DNA of 64,000 nt, from positions 7,508,501 to 7,572,500 of the forward strand of contig NZ_JAPEMI010000001.1 of NCBI RefSeq assembly GCF_026342835.1. Direction: 5' to 3'. The notes under the pieces were generated by a model. It made no database searches and was not told the origin of the DNA. It was given only the letters and a program-made list of their open reading frames with translations. Below are positions 1 to 9,058 of this stretch, piece by piece; within the stretch, counting starts at the first letter, position 1, and every line of letters starts with the position of its first letter. The position numbers were made by a program, and so were the translations under genes. Source of the DNA: Streptomyces sp. NBC_00154 (lineage in GTDB: Bacteria > Actinomycetota > Actinomycetes > Streptomycetales > Streptomycetaceae).

Positions 1-1
1 C

Positions 2-1186
2 CTGCTCGCCGGTCTGACCGTCCCGCGGCTGCGCGCCGTCCTCACCCACGAGTTCGGGCACTACGGCAACCTCGACACCCGGCTCGGCGGTGTCACCATG
101 CGCGGCCGCGAAGCGGTACTGCACACGGTGGAAATGTTCAGCGGGGGCAGCACCCAGCTGCACCAGACGATCGGCGCCCTGTACGTCAGCTATGCCCACA
201 TGTTTCTGCGGACATCGCAGTCCGTGGCCCGTCACCAGGAGCTCGCCGCCGACCGGGCGGCTGCCCAGCACGCAGGCCGTGACGCGACGGTCGCCACGCT
301 GCGCGCCCTTCCGGTCCTCGACGCCGCCCACACCCACTACATGAACACCTACGCCGGGATAGGCGAGCCGATGGGAGCCCTGCCGCCGGTGGGCGAGGTG
401 TACGGCGGATTCCGACGACTGCTCGCCGCCCGGCCGGGCGAACGGCTCGCCGCGCTCCCCGCCGGGCAGCGTCCCTCGCGGCCGCACCGGTACGACTCGC
501 ACCCGCCGACCGCCGAACGGGTCGCCCTGATCGAGAAGCTGCCCGCCGACGGCCGAACCGACGGCGCGGCGGACGAGCCGGCCGCGCTCACCCTGCTGCG
601 CGATGTGGACGGGGTGTTCGCGGCAATAGAGGCGCGCACGCTGCCGCACAGGGCGGCACAGTTGCGGCGCATGAGTTGGGAGGACCTCGTCATGGCCCGC
701 GCGGTCTTCGACGCCGAGGAATGGTCCCGGCCGCTGCTGGTCGCCGTCGCCAGGGCACTACGCTCCTCAGCGCAAGTCGCGGACGGGGCGGCACCCGCCC
801 GAAAGGGCGCCCCGACAAGGCAGTTGGAGTACGCCGCATTGCCCGGTCTGGAGGAGGTGCTGGACGCGTTCGACCGCGGCCTGCTGTGGATGGAGGTCGC
901 CGACCGGATGCCCAAGCCTGCCCAGGCGGCGCGGCTGACCGGCCCGTCGGCCCGTAACTTCATCCGGCCCAAGATCTTCGACGGGCTCGTCGGCATGGTC
1001 CATCTGCGCCTCGCCCGGGCCGGACAGGCCACCCCCGACATCGCCTGGTCGCAGCGGCCCGGACTCGCTCTACCGGAGGAGTGGGAAAGGGGCATGGACG
1101 GCGCCCTCGACGCGGCCGTCGCCGACACGCCCGACACCGCGCCCCTGCGCACCCTGCTCGCCGGTCTCGACCCCGTGTCCGCGTAA
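2..1186 (+). CDS. M48-family zinc metalloprotease, 5' end cut by window edge
   Basis: The reading frame is open from base 2, so the start lies outside the window. HEFGH at nt 47-61 is the gluzincin zinc site; a second motif, QELAADRAA near nt 236, offers the third zinc-ligand Glu as in M48/HtpX-type proteases, whose Glu lies downstream in an ExxxD context. The remaining roughly 300 residues are Ala/Arg/Leu-rich and look like the soluble C-terminal part; the N-terminal membrane segments expected for the family would lie upstream, off the window. Stop is TAA at 1184-1186. The family degrades misfolded or membrane proteins. An internal ATG at 98 would remove the zinc site and is not the start. 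The family call is firm, the substrate unknown. Confidence 0.8.
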   Translation: MLAGLTVPRLRAVLTHEFGHYGNLDTRLGGVTMRGREAVLHTVEMFSGGSTQLHQTIGALYVSYAHMFLRTSQSVARHQELAADRAAAQHAGRDATVATLRALPVLDAAHTHYMNTYAGIGEPMGALPPVGEVYGGFRRLLAARPGERLAALPAGQRPSRPHRYDSHPPTAERVALIEKLPADGRTDGAADEPAALTLLRDVDGVFAAIEARTLPHRAAQLRRMSWEDLVMARAVFDAEEWSRPLLVAVARALRSSAQVADGAAPARKGAPTRQLEYAALPGLEEVLDAFDRGLLWMEVADRMPKPAQAARLTGPSARNFIRPKIFDGLVGMVHLRLARAGQATPDIAWSQRPGLALPEEWERGMDGALDAAVADTPDTAPLRTLLAGLDPVSA

Positions 1187-1610
1187 CCACCGCTCGCAGT
1201 TGCACAGACCGCACCTGCCCCGGTGCCTGATCACGGTGTCGCTGGTCCGCTTCGGCTGGATCTTCCAGGAGATGATGAAACGCCAGATGTGCGGCCGGGC
1301 CGAACTCCCGCTCCTCCGCAAGCGCGTCCTCCTCGCCGCCACCCGCCCGCCGGCACAGCCAGTACGAGAGACATGTACCGCTTCGTCTGGACAGGCCGGT
1401 TCGGGGCGCCCTACAGTCACCGCATTCGAACGGCTGAGACCAGTCGAGACCATTCGTGAGACTTCTGCCCGGTGACGGAGTCGGCGTGGGGTGCGTGTCC
1501 CCGCTCCACGCCAGCACTGGACGGTTCCAGGTGACGACCACGGGTCGGTGAATTCCGGACACCGACGACCCCGTGTGGTCCGCCCCGCCGGGCAGCGAAA
1601 GGGCCCCGCC
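1187..1610. other. Intergenic, no supported gene
   Basis: This 424-bp stretch separates the protease from the MFS gene. Several overlapping ORFs exist in all directions, but none has a convincing ribosome site or a recognisable protein. The GTG at 1611 with an upstream GCGAAAGG is the likely start of the next gene. Confidence 0.5.
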
Positions 1611-2879
1611 GTGCCGTCGGCGACCTACCGCACCCTGCTGCGCACTCCCGGCGCCGCAGCCTTCTTTCTGACCGCCGCCGTCGGCCGCGTCGGCATCGCG
1701 ATGACCAGCCTCGGCATCGTCTGGCTGGTGCACGGACAGACCGACTCCTACACCGAGGCCGGTCTGGTGACCGGCGGCTTCGCCGTCGCCGAGGCTCTGG
1801 CCGGGCCGCAACTCGCCCGGCTGATCGACCGCTTCGGCCAGACCCGGGTGCTGCCACCCGCGCTGCTCGCCCACGCCGCGTCGGTAACCGCGCTGCTGAC
1901 GCTGGTCGCGGGCGGCAGCCCGAGCTGGCTGATGACAGCGGGCGGGGTGCTGGTCGGCGCGACCATCCCGCAGCTCAGCGCACTGTCCGCGGCCCGCTGG
2001 TCGGCGCTGCTGCGCGGCGACCGGGCCGCGGGGCTGCCCACCGCGTTCGCACTGGAGTCGCTCAGTAACGCGCTGGGCTACCTGACCGGCCCGGCCCTGG
2101 TCAGCACTATCGGAGCGGGCGGGCATCCGGTGCTCGGCACGGTACTGGCCGCCGTGCTGGTAGTGGCCGGCGGACTGGCCTTCGCCGCGCAGCGCCGCAC
2201 CTCACCGCCGCCGGTGTCCGCCTTCGCCGAACGCACTCGAGCACGCGGCTCACTGCTGCGGCCCGGATTTGCGGTGCTGGTCGGTCACAACCTCGCTATC
2301 GGCGTGTACTTCGGCGCCGTGCAGGTATCGGTGACAGCCTTCGCGGTGGAACACGGCGCGCCCGATGCAGCCGCTCCGCTGTTCGCTGTGTCGAGCTGCA
2401 GCGGCCTGCTGGCCGGCTGGCTGTACGGGCTGCGCCGGTGGCGCGCGGAGCCGCGGGTGCAACTGGCGGTGGCCACGGCCGGGCTGGCTCTTGGCAGCCT
2501 GCTGCTGTTCGCGGCCGGCTCACCGCTCGGGCTCGGGCTCGTGATTGTGTTGACCGGTGCGGCAGTCCCTCCCATCTTGGTGCTCTTCTCGGTGCTGGCC
2601 GAATCTGCCGTCCACCGGGCCGTCCTGACCCAGGCGTTCACCTGGCTGAACTCCGCCAGTGCGGCGGGCGCGGCCGGTGCAGCGGCGATCTCCGGCTGGG
2701 CAGTTGACGCATCCGGTGCGCCCGGCGGCTTTGCCGCCGCCGCAACGGCCGCCGCCGCGATGGCAGCACTGGCCGTGGCCGGCATCCGCGCACGGCAGGG
2801 TCCTGGTGGCGAAGGAGGGGAACCGCAATTGCCGCCACTCGGGAGACCAGCGGGGCCAGACGCTCAGCCGCTGTGTTGA
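1611..2879 (+). CDS. MFS transporter (drug-efflux-like)
   Basis: The protein of about 422 residues is almost wholly hydrophobic, with ten to twelve predicted membrane helices in two halves joined by a basic loop (FAAQRRTSPPPV) near residue 195. A loop between helices 2 and 3 (LARLIDRFGQTRVL) matches the MFS motif-A position. The frame is open upstream to 1491, but GTG 1611 is preferred: the extra N-terminal stretch is polar and Arg/Pro-rich, and GCGAAAGG precedes the GTG. The likely role is proton-coupled efflux of a small molecule across the cytoplasmic membrane. The C-terminal 30 residues are a polar tail. Substrate cannot be read from sequence. Confidence 0.75.
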   Translation: MPSATYRTLLRTPGAAAFFLTAAVGRVGIAMTSLGIVWLVHGQTDSYTEAGLVTGGFAVAEALAGPQLARLIDRFGQTRVLPPALLAHAASVTALLTLVAGGSPSWLMTAGGVLVGATIPQLSALSAARWSALLRGDRAAGLPTAFALESLSNALGYLTGPALVSTIGAGGHPVLGTVLAAVLVVAGGLAFAAQRRTSPPPVSAFAERTRARGSLLRPGFAVLVGHNLAIGVYFGAVQVSVTAFAVEHGAPDAAAPLFAVSSCSGLLAGWLYGLRRWRAEPRVQLAVATAGLALGSLLLFAAGSPLGLGLVIVLTGAAVPPILVLFSVLAESAVHRAVLTQAFTWLNSASAAGAAGAAAISGWAVDASGAPGGFAAAATAAAAMAALAVAGIRARQGPGGEGGEPQLPPLGRPAGPDAQPLC

Positions 2880-3184
2880 CGTTGCGCGCTCGTGAGTGAG
2901 TAACCGGACCATCTCTCCGCTGCCTGCCGGCACCCGCCGGTGATCGGAGCCGGTGGCTCGTGCCGCTCCGCCGGCGAAAGCCAGAAGGGTCCATCACGAA
3001 GGTTGCGGCACGCTGCCCTGGTTGTGTACCTGGGAGCTGACACCACTTGCCGCTCAGAGCGGGGAACGCACGGTTTCGCCGGAGGGCGATGTCTGTGAGT
3101 TCTGGCAACACCAGGGGCTTGCGGTGGGAGCCTGGGGCGCTTTGCGGGATTTGGTACGAGCCGCCTGGCGCGGTCGTACCCCGC
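2880..3184. other. Intergenic between convergent genes
   Basis: About 305 bp lie between the convergent MFS and MmyB-type regulator genes. Overlapping ORFs here have no ribosome site or family resemblance. No clear hairpin terminator was seen. Confidence 0.4.
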
Positions 3185-4075
3185 CTACCGGCGTGTGTGC
3201 GAGCTGTTCGTGGATTCCCGCGGACCAGCGATCGCGGCGAGCTGCAGCTTGGTCTCGTCCGCGCTGCCGGGCATGGCCGTCATGATCACAATCTTGAGCT
3301 CGGAGTCACCGTCGGTCAGTATGTCGCAGTCCACGGTGACCGGACCCACCGATGGATGCTCGATCGTTTTGTGGTCCTCCCGGTGAGCGGCCACTGCGCC
3401 GCTCGCCCACAGGCCGGCGAACCGTTGGTTGCCCTCGCTCAATACGCGGATCATCTCTGCCAGGCGCGCGTCGCGCGGGAAGCGGCCGGTGGCGCGGCGC
3501 AGGTCGGACACGACGGCGGCGTCGGTGGCGTCCCGGTCCACTTCGGTCACAGGCCACAGCCCGAGGCGAACAGGACCTGCACCTACCGGGAACCTCTCGC
3601 GGGCGAAATTGCGCAGCCGCGGTGGCACCGACGAGGGATCGCCGAACAGCGCAGCCCAACTGCGGTTCCACCAGATCAGCTGCCAGTCTGCCGCGAACAC
3701 GGCGACGGCGACGTCCCCGAGCCGGGTGAGGACGCGGTGAACGCCGGGTGGGATGTGGCCGGAGATCGCGCCGTCCGCCGGTGGGACGAGCTGGGCCAGC
3801 CGGTACAGATGATCCCGCTCGGCGGTGGACAGCTGAAGGGCGCGTGCCAAGGACGCCACCACCGGTGCTGAGGGCGTCGTGGCCCGGCCCTGCTCCAGGC
3901 GCACGACGTAGTCGACCGAGACACCGGCGAGGTCGGCGAGCTCCTCGCGGCGCAGGCCGACCGCACGCCGTGCCCGGCCCACCGGCAGTCCCGCGGCCGA
4001 CGGGGGCAGCCGTTCCCGCCAGGTGCGGATCATCGCCCCCAGCCCGGCCCCGGGTGTCGTCGTCATGATGTCCAT
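3185..4075 (-). CDS. XRE-family regulator with MmyB-type ligand-binding domain
   Basis: Residues 28-85 form an XRE helix-turn-helix (LRREELADLAGVSVDYVVRL). Residues about 105-275 resemble the MmyB-like ligand-binding domain (ADWQLIWWNRSWAALFG; RNFARERFP), a PAS-like fold thought to bind fatty-acid-like ligands. Length (296 aa) is normal for this group. It is divergent from the SDR gene at 4181, with about 105 bp between, the standard arrangement in which the regulator represses the neighbouring oxidoreductase; that link is inference. A second ATG at 4066 is an equally possible start. Confidence 0.85.
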   Translation of the reverse strand: MDIMTTTPGAGLGAMIRTWRERLPPSAAGLPVGRARRAVGLRREELADLAGVSVDYVVRLEQGRATTPSAPVVASLARALQLSTAERDHLYRLAQLVPPADGAISGHIPPGVHRVLTRLGDVAVAVFAADWQLIWWNRSWAALFGDPSSVPPRLRNFARERFPVGAGPVRLGLWPVTEVDRDATDAAVVSDLRRATGRFPRDARLAEMIRVLSEGNQRFAGLWASGAVAAHREDHKTIEHPSVGPVTVDCDILTDGDSELKIVIMTAMPGSADETKLQLAAIAGPRESTNSSHTRR

Positions 4076-4180
4076 CGTCCCGCATCCTCGGTCATCAAGG
4101 TGATATCGAGGGTGGTACTGCTGCTCCTACTGTTGAAGCGTCCCTGGCGGGGTGTCAGGGGGCGTACGCACCATGAACGC

Positions 4181-4876
4181 ATGACGATCATCTTCATCAC
4201 CGGAGCCAACAAGGGGCTTGGCCGCGAGACGGCCCGCCGCCTCATCGAACTCGGTCACACCGTGCTGGTCGGGGCCCGCAACCCCGAGCATGGCGCGGAG
4301 GCCGCCGACACGCTCGGCGCGCGGTTCGTCCCCATCGACGTGACCGACGACGCGTCCGTCACCGTCGCGGCTGCGGATGTCGCCGAGCACGAGGGCTCGA
4401 TCGACGTTCTGATCAACAACGCCGGCATCCACGGCCCCGCCGGTGATTCCAGCGCCCTCACCGGTGCCGACGCCCTCGATGTCTTCGACGTCAACCTCGC
4501 CGGTGTGGTCCGGACGACCACCGCGTTCCTGCCGCTGCTGCGCCGATCATCAGACCCGGTCATCGTCAATGTCAGCAGCGGAATGGGCTCGCTGGCCATC
4601 ACCCACGACCCGTCGCGGTTCGAGTCTTCTGCCATCGCGCCGCTCTACAGCGCCTCGAAGGCGGCGCTGACGATGCTGACCACCCAATATGCCAAAGCGC
4701 TGCCGGACATCCGCATCAATGCCGCCGATCCCGGCTACACGGCGACCGACCTCAATGGCCACAGTGGCCCTCAGACCGTCACCGAAGGGACGGACGCGAT
4801 CGTCGGCCTCGCAACCGAAAAGCCCGGCGCCGGCTCTGGACGGTTCGTCGACCGGACCGGCGAGATCGCCTGGTAG
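4181..4876 (+). CDS. Short-chain dehydrogenase/reductase
   Basis: A classical SDR of 231 residues: cofactor motif TGANKGLG at residues 7-14, NNAG at 79-82, Ser in NVSSGMG near 132 and YSASK at 156-160, giving the Ser-Tyr-Lys triad. The ATG at 4181 places the glycine motif at the usual distance from the N terminus; the frame is open upstream to 4100. This subgroup (carbonyl-reductase-like, 'NKGLG') usually reduces aldehydes or ketones with NADPH. It is divergent from the MmyB-type regulator. The substrate is unknown. Confidence 0.85.
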   Translation: MTIIFITGANKGLGRETARRLIELGHTVLVGARNPEHGAEAADTLGARFVPIDVTDDASVTVAAADVAEHEGSIDVLINNAGIHGPAGDSSALTGADALDVFDVNLAGVVRTTTAFLPLLRRSSDPVIVNVSSGMGSLAITHDPSRFESSAIAPLYSASKAALTMLTTQYAKALPDIRINAADPGYTATDLNGHSGPQTVTEGTDAIVGLATEKPGAGSGRFVDRTGEIAW

Positions 4877-4880
4877 CGAA

Positions 4881-5150
4881 TCAGGAAGCCACTCGGCCAG
4901 CCCCGGCGTCGCAGTGATGTTCAGCTACGGCGCCGGGGCCGGCCGGGGCTTCGGCGGCCCGGTGCACAGTGGCCGGGCCGGGGCGAACGTAGCGCTGCAC
5001 GCTGCGCAGGCTCTTGTGCCCGGCCCGGCCTTGGTCGTGATCACGTTCGCGGACGGCCTCGCCGAGGCGGGGGGCCGAGGAATACCGCAGCCGGGTAGCC
5101 GCGGCCCGTCGCCGTGGTGAGTGAGCAGGATGCGGGCGCGGTCGTAACGG
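4881..5150 (-). pseudogene. Tyrosine recombinase C-terminal remnant
   Basis: On the minus strand one frame reads LRYSSAPRLGEA, then GHKSLRSVQRYVRPG, resembling the C-terminal catalytic block of actinobacterial tyrosine recombinases (HxxR-like, H/K and the nucleophilic Tyr of RY). Upstream the resemblance moves to another frame (RARILLTHHGDG), so the gene is frameshifted and has no N-terminal part. It stops at 4881. Call rests on short motif resemblance only. Confidence 0.4.
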
Positions 5151-5226
5151 CATCGCCATCGCCGGCCAGGGCGGTTGGGCCCGCCACTCCCGCTCGATGC
5201 TCGGCTACATGCACCGCGAGGATTGA
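5150..5226 (+). pseudogene. Possible second integrase C-terminal scrap
   Basis: A plus-strand frame ends with GQGGWARHSRSMLGYMHRED and TGA at 5224-5226. This resembles the extreme C terminus of site-specific integrases (QGGW..S..ML.YM). There is no start or catalytic core. It ends inside the direct repeat at 5221, which could mark a recombination site. Confidence 0.3.
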
Positions 5227-5255
5227 GTGAGACGCGTGGACTCGGTTCGTTGAGA
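5221..5255 (+). repeat. Direct-repeat block, left of DUF6188-like gene
   Basis: It contains GATTGAGTGAGACG (5221-5234) and GACTCGGTTCGTTGAGA (5239-5255). Both strings recur exactly, in swapped order, at 5850-5863 and 5824-5840, bracketing the DUF6188-like gene. Confidence 0.7.
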
Positions 5256-5274
5256 CAGACTGCACGTCTCGAGG

Positions 5275-5703
5275 CTAGGACTCGCTTGTTCCTGAGCCGG
5301 ACCAGACACCGAGGTCGCCTCCCGGCAGAGACACGAAGCGCCATTGCGCTGGGCCCGTGACCTGCCACGCTTCGAAAGACGGATCGGATGAGCAAGTCAG
5401 GTGGTGGCCTGTGTCGAAAACGAGACGCAGGGTGCCGGACTTGAACGCGACCACCGACAGGACACTCGCTCCGAAGAGAGCAAGGGCCGCGGCCACGTCC
5501 TGCGACTCCGGATTCAGGAGTACGGACGGGCTGGCATGGACTGTCCCGTACGAGAGCCTGACTGGCGCTTCCAATGCGATTTCCCAGTCCGAGCCGACGG
5601 CCAGCACGAGCCTAAAGTCCACACTGATCTTGGTCACGCTCATCCCGCGAAGGCTTAGGACCCACCGGTCGTCGTGTTCGACGGGACTCTCTTCAGTGCT
5701 CAC
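5275..5703 (-). CDS. DUF6188-like protein
   Basis: About 142 residues from the GTG at 5703 (a second GTG at 5706 is possible; CAAGG lies upstream). DRWVLSLRGMSV near the N terminus and a C-terminal pattern (DPSFEAWQVTGP, SLPGGDLGVW) resemble DUF6188, small actinobacterial proteins of unknown function often found near immunity-type genes. No signal peptide, membrane helix or catalytic motif is visible. It lies alone between direct repeats and beside integrase debris, so it may be a mobile cassette gene. Confidence 0.6.
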   Translation of the reverse strand: MSTEESPVEHDDRWVLSLRGMSVTKISVDFRLVLAVGSDWEIALEAPVRLSYGTVHASPSVLLNPESQDVAAALALFGASVLSVVAFKSGTLRLVFDTGHHLTCSSDPSFEAWQVTGPAQWRFVSLPGGDLGVWSGSGTSES

Positions 5704-6156
5704 CACTGCACCTTGGCCGATTCGACGGTCGAGAGCCACGGGATCCCTCCCGTGCGCGGGGTGGGACGTGAGCCGCGCCAGGGCGGCGTGGCGCACCCAG
5801 GTTCACTGAGACAGAGCCCGAACGACTCGGTTCGTTGAGAAAACGACTCGATTGAGTGAGACGAGACAACGAGTCCCACGACGGCCAGCCGCTGCTCCGT
5901 GACCATCTCGGTTTTTTCGGTCAAGGTCCGCCGCACCGACGGCCAGTGGGGCACGCTCGCACGCTCCGCACCCGCACCCTCCTCGAGTACACCGTCGCGC
6001 TGTCCGAGCTGTACAACCAGTGCGTCCTCGAAGAGATCTGCACCGCTTGAACCTCGCCACCACACCATCTGGGTACTGGCGATCTGGCCCGGCCCGCCAT
6101 CGGCCGGCACTACGAACACGCCCTGGGAGCGCCGGTGGGTTCGTTCCGACAGGCCG
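5704..6156. other. Intergenic with second direct-repeat block
   Basis: GACTCGGTTCGTTGAGA occurs at 5824-5840 and GATTGAGTGAGACG at 5850-5863, matching the block at 5221-5255. A related CACTGAGACAGA is at about 5806. The rest (to 6156) has overlapping ORFs without family resemblance. Confidence 0.5.
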
Positions 6157-6549
6157 TCACAACTGTTCGGCGTCGAAGATCGTCCTTGAGTCCAGGATTC
6201 CGTCGGCGTTGTCCTCTGCCCACCGGGCCAGAGCTTGGACAATTTTCAGCAAGCTGAGCCCGCGCGTGGTGAGGGCGTAGTCGACGCGTGGGGGCTTGGT
6301 GTTGTGGACGGTCCTTGTTACGAGCCCGTCGCGCTCCAGTCTGCGCAATGTGGCGCTGAGCATCCGCTGGGTGATGGGACTGCTGAGGCGGCGCAGTTCG
6401 TTGAACCCGCGTGTGGTGTTGGTGAGCTTGCAGATCACGACTACGGACCACTTGTCGCCGATCCGTTCCAGCACGTCGCGGATGAGGTCGCGTCCTTGTT
6501 CGCACAGAGCGGGGTCTGTGTCGCCGGGATCCGTGAGCGACTGCGTCAT
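6157..6549 (-). CDS. HxlR-family winged-helix regulator
   Basis: 130 residues, normal for HxlR/DUF24 regulators. Recognisable pieces are IGDKWSVVVICKL near residue 32, FNELRRLSSPITQRMLSATLRRLERDGLV (helix-turn-helix plus recognition helix, about 49-76) and the wing YALTTRGLSLL. A Cys at residue 16 lies at the conserved N-terminal position used by thiol- or quinone-sensing members. It is divergent from the oxidoreductase at 6752 and probably controls it. GTATAC in the 200-bp gap is a possible operator centre. Confidence 0.88.
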   Translation of the reverse strand: MTQSLTDPGDTDPALCEQGRDLIRDVLERIGDKWSVVVICKLTNTTRGFNELRRLSSPITQRMLSATLRRLERDGLVTRTVHNTKPPRVDYALTTRGLSLLKIVQALARWAEDNADGILDSRTIFDAEQL

Positions 6550-6751
6550 AGCAGTAAGTATACGAGCGAAACCGGGTACCGCCGGGGAACCAGGTACGGG
6601 TCACGCCGGACCTCGCTCGGGGTGGTTCCCTCCGGGATACCTGCGCACTTCGAAGTGCCCTCTTGTCGCTTTTCGTGTGGTTCGCGAGACTCGATACCAG
6701 GTACGGAAGACGTACAAGGTATTCATTGGTTACTGCTCTAGGGGTCGTGAC

Positions 6752-7711
6752 GTGCAAGCCGTTGGACTGTACGAGTTCGGCGAACCGGACGTACTGCAGG
6801 TTGTCGATCTACCGGATCCGCACCCCGGGCCCGGTGAGGTCCGTGTGCGCGTTCACGCAGCCGCGGTGAATCCGGCGGACGCACTGCTGCGAGCAGGTGC
6901 GCATGCGGAAAGACTCCGGGAGTTTCCGGGCCCGTATGTTCCCGGGATGGACATCGCGGGCGTGGTCGACGAGGTCGGCCCGGCGACCGGGACCGAACTT
7001 CGCGTGGGCGACCCGGTCATGGCGATGCTCATGCCCCTGGGGACTGCCGCCGGCGGCTACGCCGAGTACCGGGTACTGCCGGCCAGTTGGGTGGTTCGTG
7101 CACCAGCGGGCTTTGACCACGCGAGTGCGGCAACCCTGCCCATGAACGGACTCACCGCACTGCGGACGCTCGACCTGCTGGCCCTCCCGGCGGGATCGGT
7201 CCTCGCCGTCGTCGGGGCTGCCGGGACACTCGGTAGCTATCTGGTGCAGCTGGCCAAGCACGCGGGACTCACCGTGATAGCCGATGCAGCACCCGCCGAT
7301 GAGGAACTGGTCCGCGGATTCGGCGCGGACGAGATCGTGGCCAGAGGATCCAACGTCGCCGAACATCTCCGCGCCCGGTATCCCGACGGCGTGGACGCGG
7401 TCGCCGATGTCGCGCTGCTCGGTCAACGACTGTCCGAAACCGTCCGCGACGGCGGCACCTTCGTCCGCTTCCGCAGTGCCGAGGAACCCGGCGGCTACGA
7501 GCTCGAGAACAGCGGCAGGATCACCGTGCGGACGACGTTTGTCCCCGACTACTTCGGGCGCACGGACAAGCTGAACCAGATCCGGGAACTCGCCGAGGCG
7601 GCCGTCCTCATCCCACGGGTCGCGCAGACCTATTCCCCCGTTGAGGCCGGTGACGCGCACCGCCGGATGGCGGCCGGCGGCGTCCGCGGCCGCCTCGTCG
7701 TCACCTTCTGA
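6752..7711 (+). CDS. NADP-dependent quinone-oxidoreductase-like enzyme (zinc-free MDR)
   Basis: GTG 6752 follows AGGGG and yields VQAVGLYEFGEPDVLQV, the normal start of this family; the longer open frame from 6296 is an artefact of GC-rich DNA over the HxlR gene. 319 residues: GroES-like N-terminal half (VHAAAVNPADALLR; PGMDIAGVVDEVG) and Rossmann half (VVGAAGTLGSYLVQLAK). The cysteines and histidine for zinc are absent, as in quinone reductases. It probably reduces quinones or enones with NADPH. The downstream SDR follows after 38 bp in the same direction, suggesting an operon under HxlR control. Confidence 0.85.
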   Translation: MQAVGLYEFGEPDVLQVVDLPDPHPGPGEVRVRVHAAAVNPADALLRAGAHAERLREFPGPYVPGMDIAGVVDEVGPATGTELRVGDPVMAMLMPLGTAAGGYAEYRVLPASWVVRAPAGFDHASAATLPMNGLTALRTLDLLALPAGSVLAVVGAAGTLGSYLVQLAKHAGLTVIADAAPADEELVRGFGADEIVARGSNVAEHLRARYPDGVDAVADVALLGQRLSETVRDGGTFVRFRSAEEPGGYELENSGRITVRTTFVPDYFGRTDKLNQIRELAEAAVLIPRVAQTYSPVEAGDAHRRMAAGGVRGRLVVTF

Positions 7712-7749
7712 ATCCCACCCAACTCCAAGAAAAACAGGAGCAGTCAGCA

Positions 7750-8514
7750 ATGCCAGCACGTTTCACCAACAAGGTCGTCCTCATCACCGGCGCCACCTCC
7801 GGCATGGGCCGGGCCGCCGCCGGGCGAATCGCCGCCGAGGGCGCAAAGGTCGTCCTCGCGGCCCGTGGCAAGGAGGCCGGCGACGCGCTGGCCGCCGAAC
7901 TGCGCGCCCGCGGAGCAGACGCCGTCTTCGTACCCACCGACGTGACAGCCGAGGCCGAGGTCGCGGACTTGGTCCAGCAGGTCGTCGACAGGCACGGACG
8001 CCTCGACGGGGCCTTCAACAACGTCGGCGCGGCCACCGCCGTCGGCCCGCTCACCGACATCGACAGCACGGCCTGGAACGCCGACCTGGCGCTCAACCTC
8101 AGCAGTGTCTTCTTCAGCCTGAAGTACCAGCTGCCAGTGCTGCAAGCATCCGGCGGCGGCGCGATTGTGAACAACGCCTCCAACCTCGCAATCACCGGAG
8201 CCCCCGGCATGGCCTCCTACAGCGCCGCCAAGCACGGCGTCGTCGGACTCACACGGTCGGCCGCCCTCGACGTGGCCGCTTCCGGCGTACGTATCAACGC
8301 GCTTGTCACCGGAGGCGTCGACACCCCCCTGCTCCGCAACAACATGGGCCTGCCGCCGGAAGAGGCCGTCCGCGTGGCCGGAGCGTTGCACCCGATCGGG
8401 CGGATCGCCCAGCCGGACGAGATCGCGGCGTTCGTGGCCTTTCTCCTCAGCGACGAAGCGACGTTCATCACCGGAGCCGCACTCGCCATCGACGGCGGCA
8501 TGACCGCCGCATGA
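7750..8514 (+). CDS. Short-chain dehydrogenase/reductase
   Basis: 254 residues with TGATSGMG (13-20), NNVG at 90-93 (a conservative change from NNAG), Ser 144 and Y157-xxx-K161. The C terminus IDGGMTAA is the usual end of cofactor-complete SDRs. A GGAG lies upstream of the ATG. It is 38 bp behind the quinone-oxidoreductase-like gene, so the two are probably cotranscribed. Substrate unknown. Confidence 0.87.
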   Translation: MPARFTNKVVLITGATSGMGRAAAGRIAAEGAKVVLAARGKEAGDALAAELRARGADAVFVPTDVTAEAEVADLVQQVVDRHGRLDGAFNNVGAATAVGPLTDIDSTAWNADLALNLSSVFFSLKYQLPVLQASGGGAIVNNASNLAITGAPGMASYSAAKHGVVGLTRSAALDVAASGVRINALVTGGVDTPLLRNNMGLPPEEAVRVAGALHPIGRIAQPDEIAAFVAFLLSDEATFITGAALAIDGGMTAA

Positions 8515-8995
8515 CGGATGCCGGACGGTACTGCGGGTACGGCCGCCCACAAGGCAAGTGGCAGCACCGGCGCCGACCGCGCCCGGCTGCGATGCGCCGG
8601 CTGGTGTCAGTGGGGTGGTGTCAGTGACGGTGCGTCAAATTGACGGGTTCGTGCTGGTGGTGTGAGCGGATGACGCGGATGTCACTGACATGTGGGTGAT
8701 GTCAGGCGTGGCTGTCGCTGTCGTGGGCCGGTACATCCCCGAGTACCTGACTGTCGTGGAAACGGGTGTTTCTGCTCCCTGTGGCTTGTCCGGGGGTGAG
8801 GCCGGCCACGCGTAGGCCGGTTCGGTGGCGGGGGAGCGCATGGTGGTGGGGGAGCGGGTCGGTCTGCCGGATACGGGGCGTGGGGGAGTGCGTGGGGCGG
8901 CGGTTGGCCAGTTGCTGGGGCCCCGGCCGTAGGGCCGTGAAGCCGAGCTGCTCGTAGTAGGGGCCCAGGATCGTGCGGGGCCGGCCGCAGGCATC
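8515..8995. other. Intergenic, possible acetyltransferase scrap
   Basis: No complete gene is seen. On the minus strand a short stretch reading GPYYEQLGFTALRPG (about 8920-8970) resembles the end of a GNAT acetyltransferase, but has no intact frame around it. A TGGTGTCAGTG motif is directly repeated near 8605-8625. Confidence 0.35.
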
Positions 8996-9034
8996 TGCCT
9001 CCGGCCCGGCACAGTGCGTGCCGGGCCGGAGGCA
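8996..9034 (-). terminator. Strong hairpin terminator
   Basis: Two perfect 17-bp arms (8996-9012 and 9018-9034) enclose a 5-base AGTGC loop, 25 bp beyond the stop of the PepSY gene. There is no T-run, as is usual in high-GC actinomycetes. Confidence 0.85.
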
Positions 9035-9058
9035 GTTGGGGCCTTCCCGGCTTCGGCG

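Noticed and set aside
6296..6751. Extended N terminus of the oxidoreductase starting at 6296
   Set aside because: It overlaps the HxlR gene antisense, and the family's normal N terminus begins at GTG 6752 with a ribosome site.
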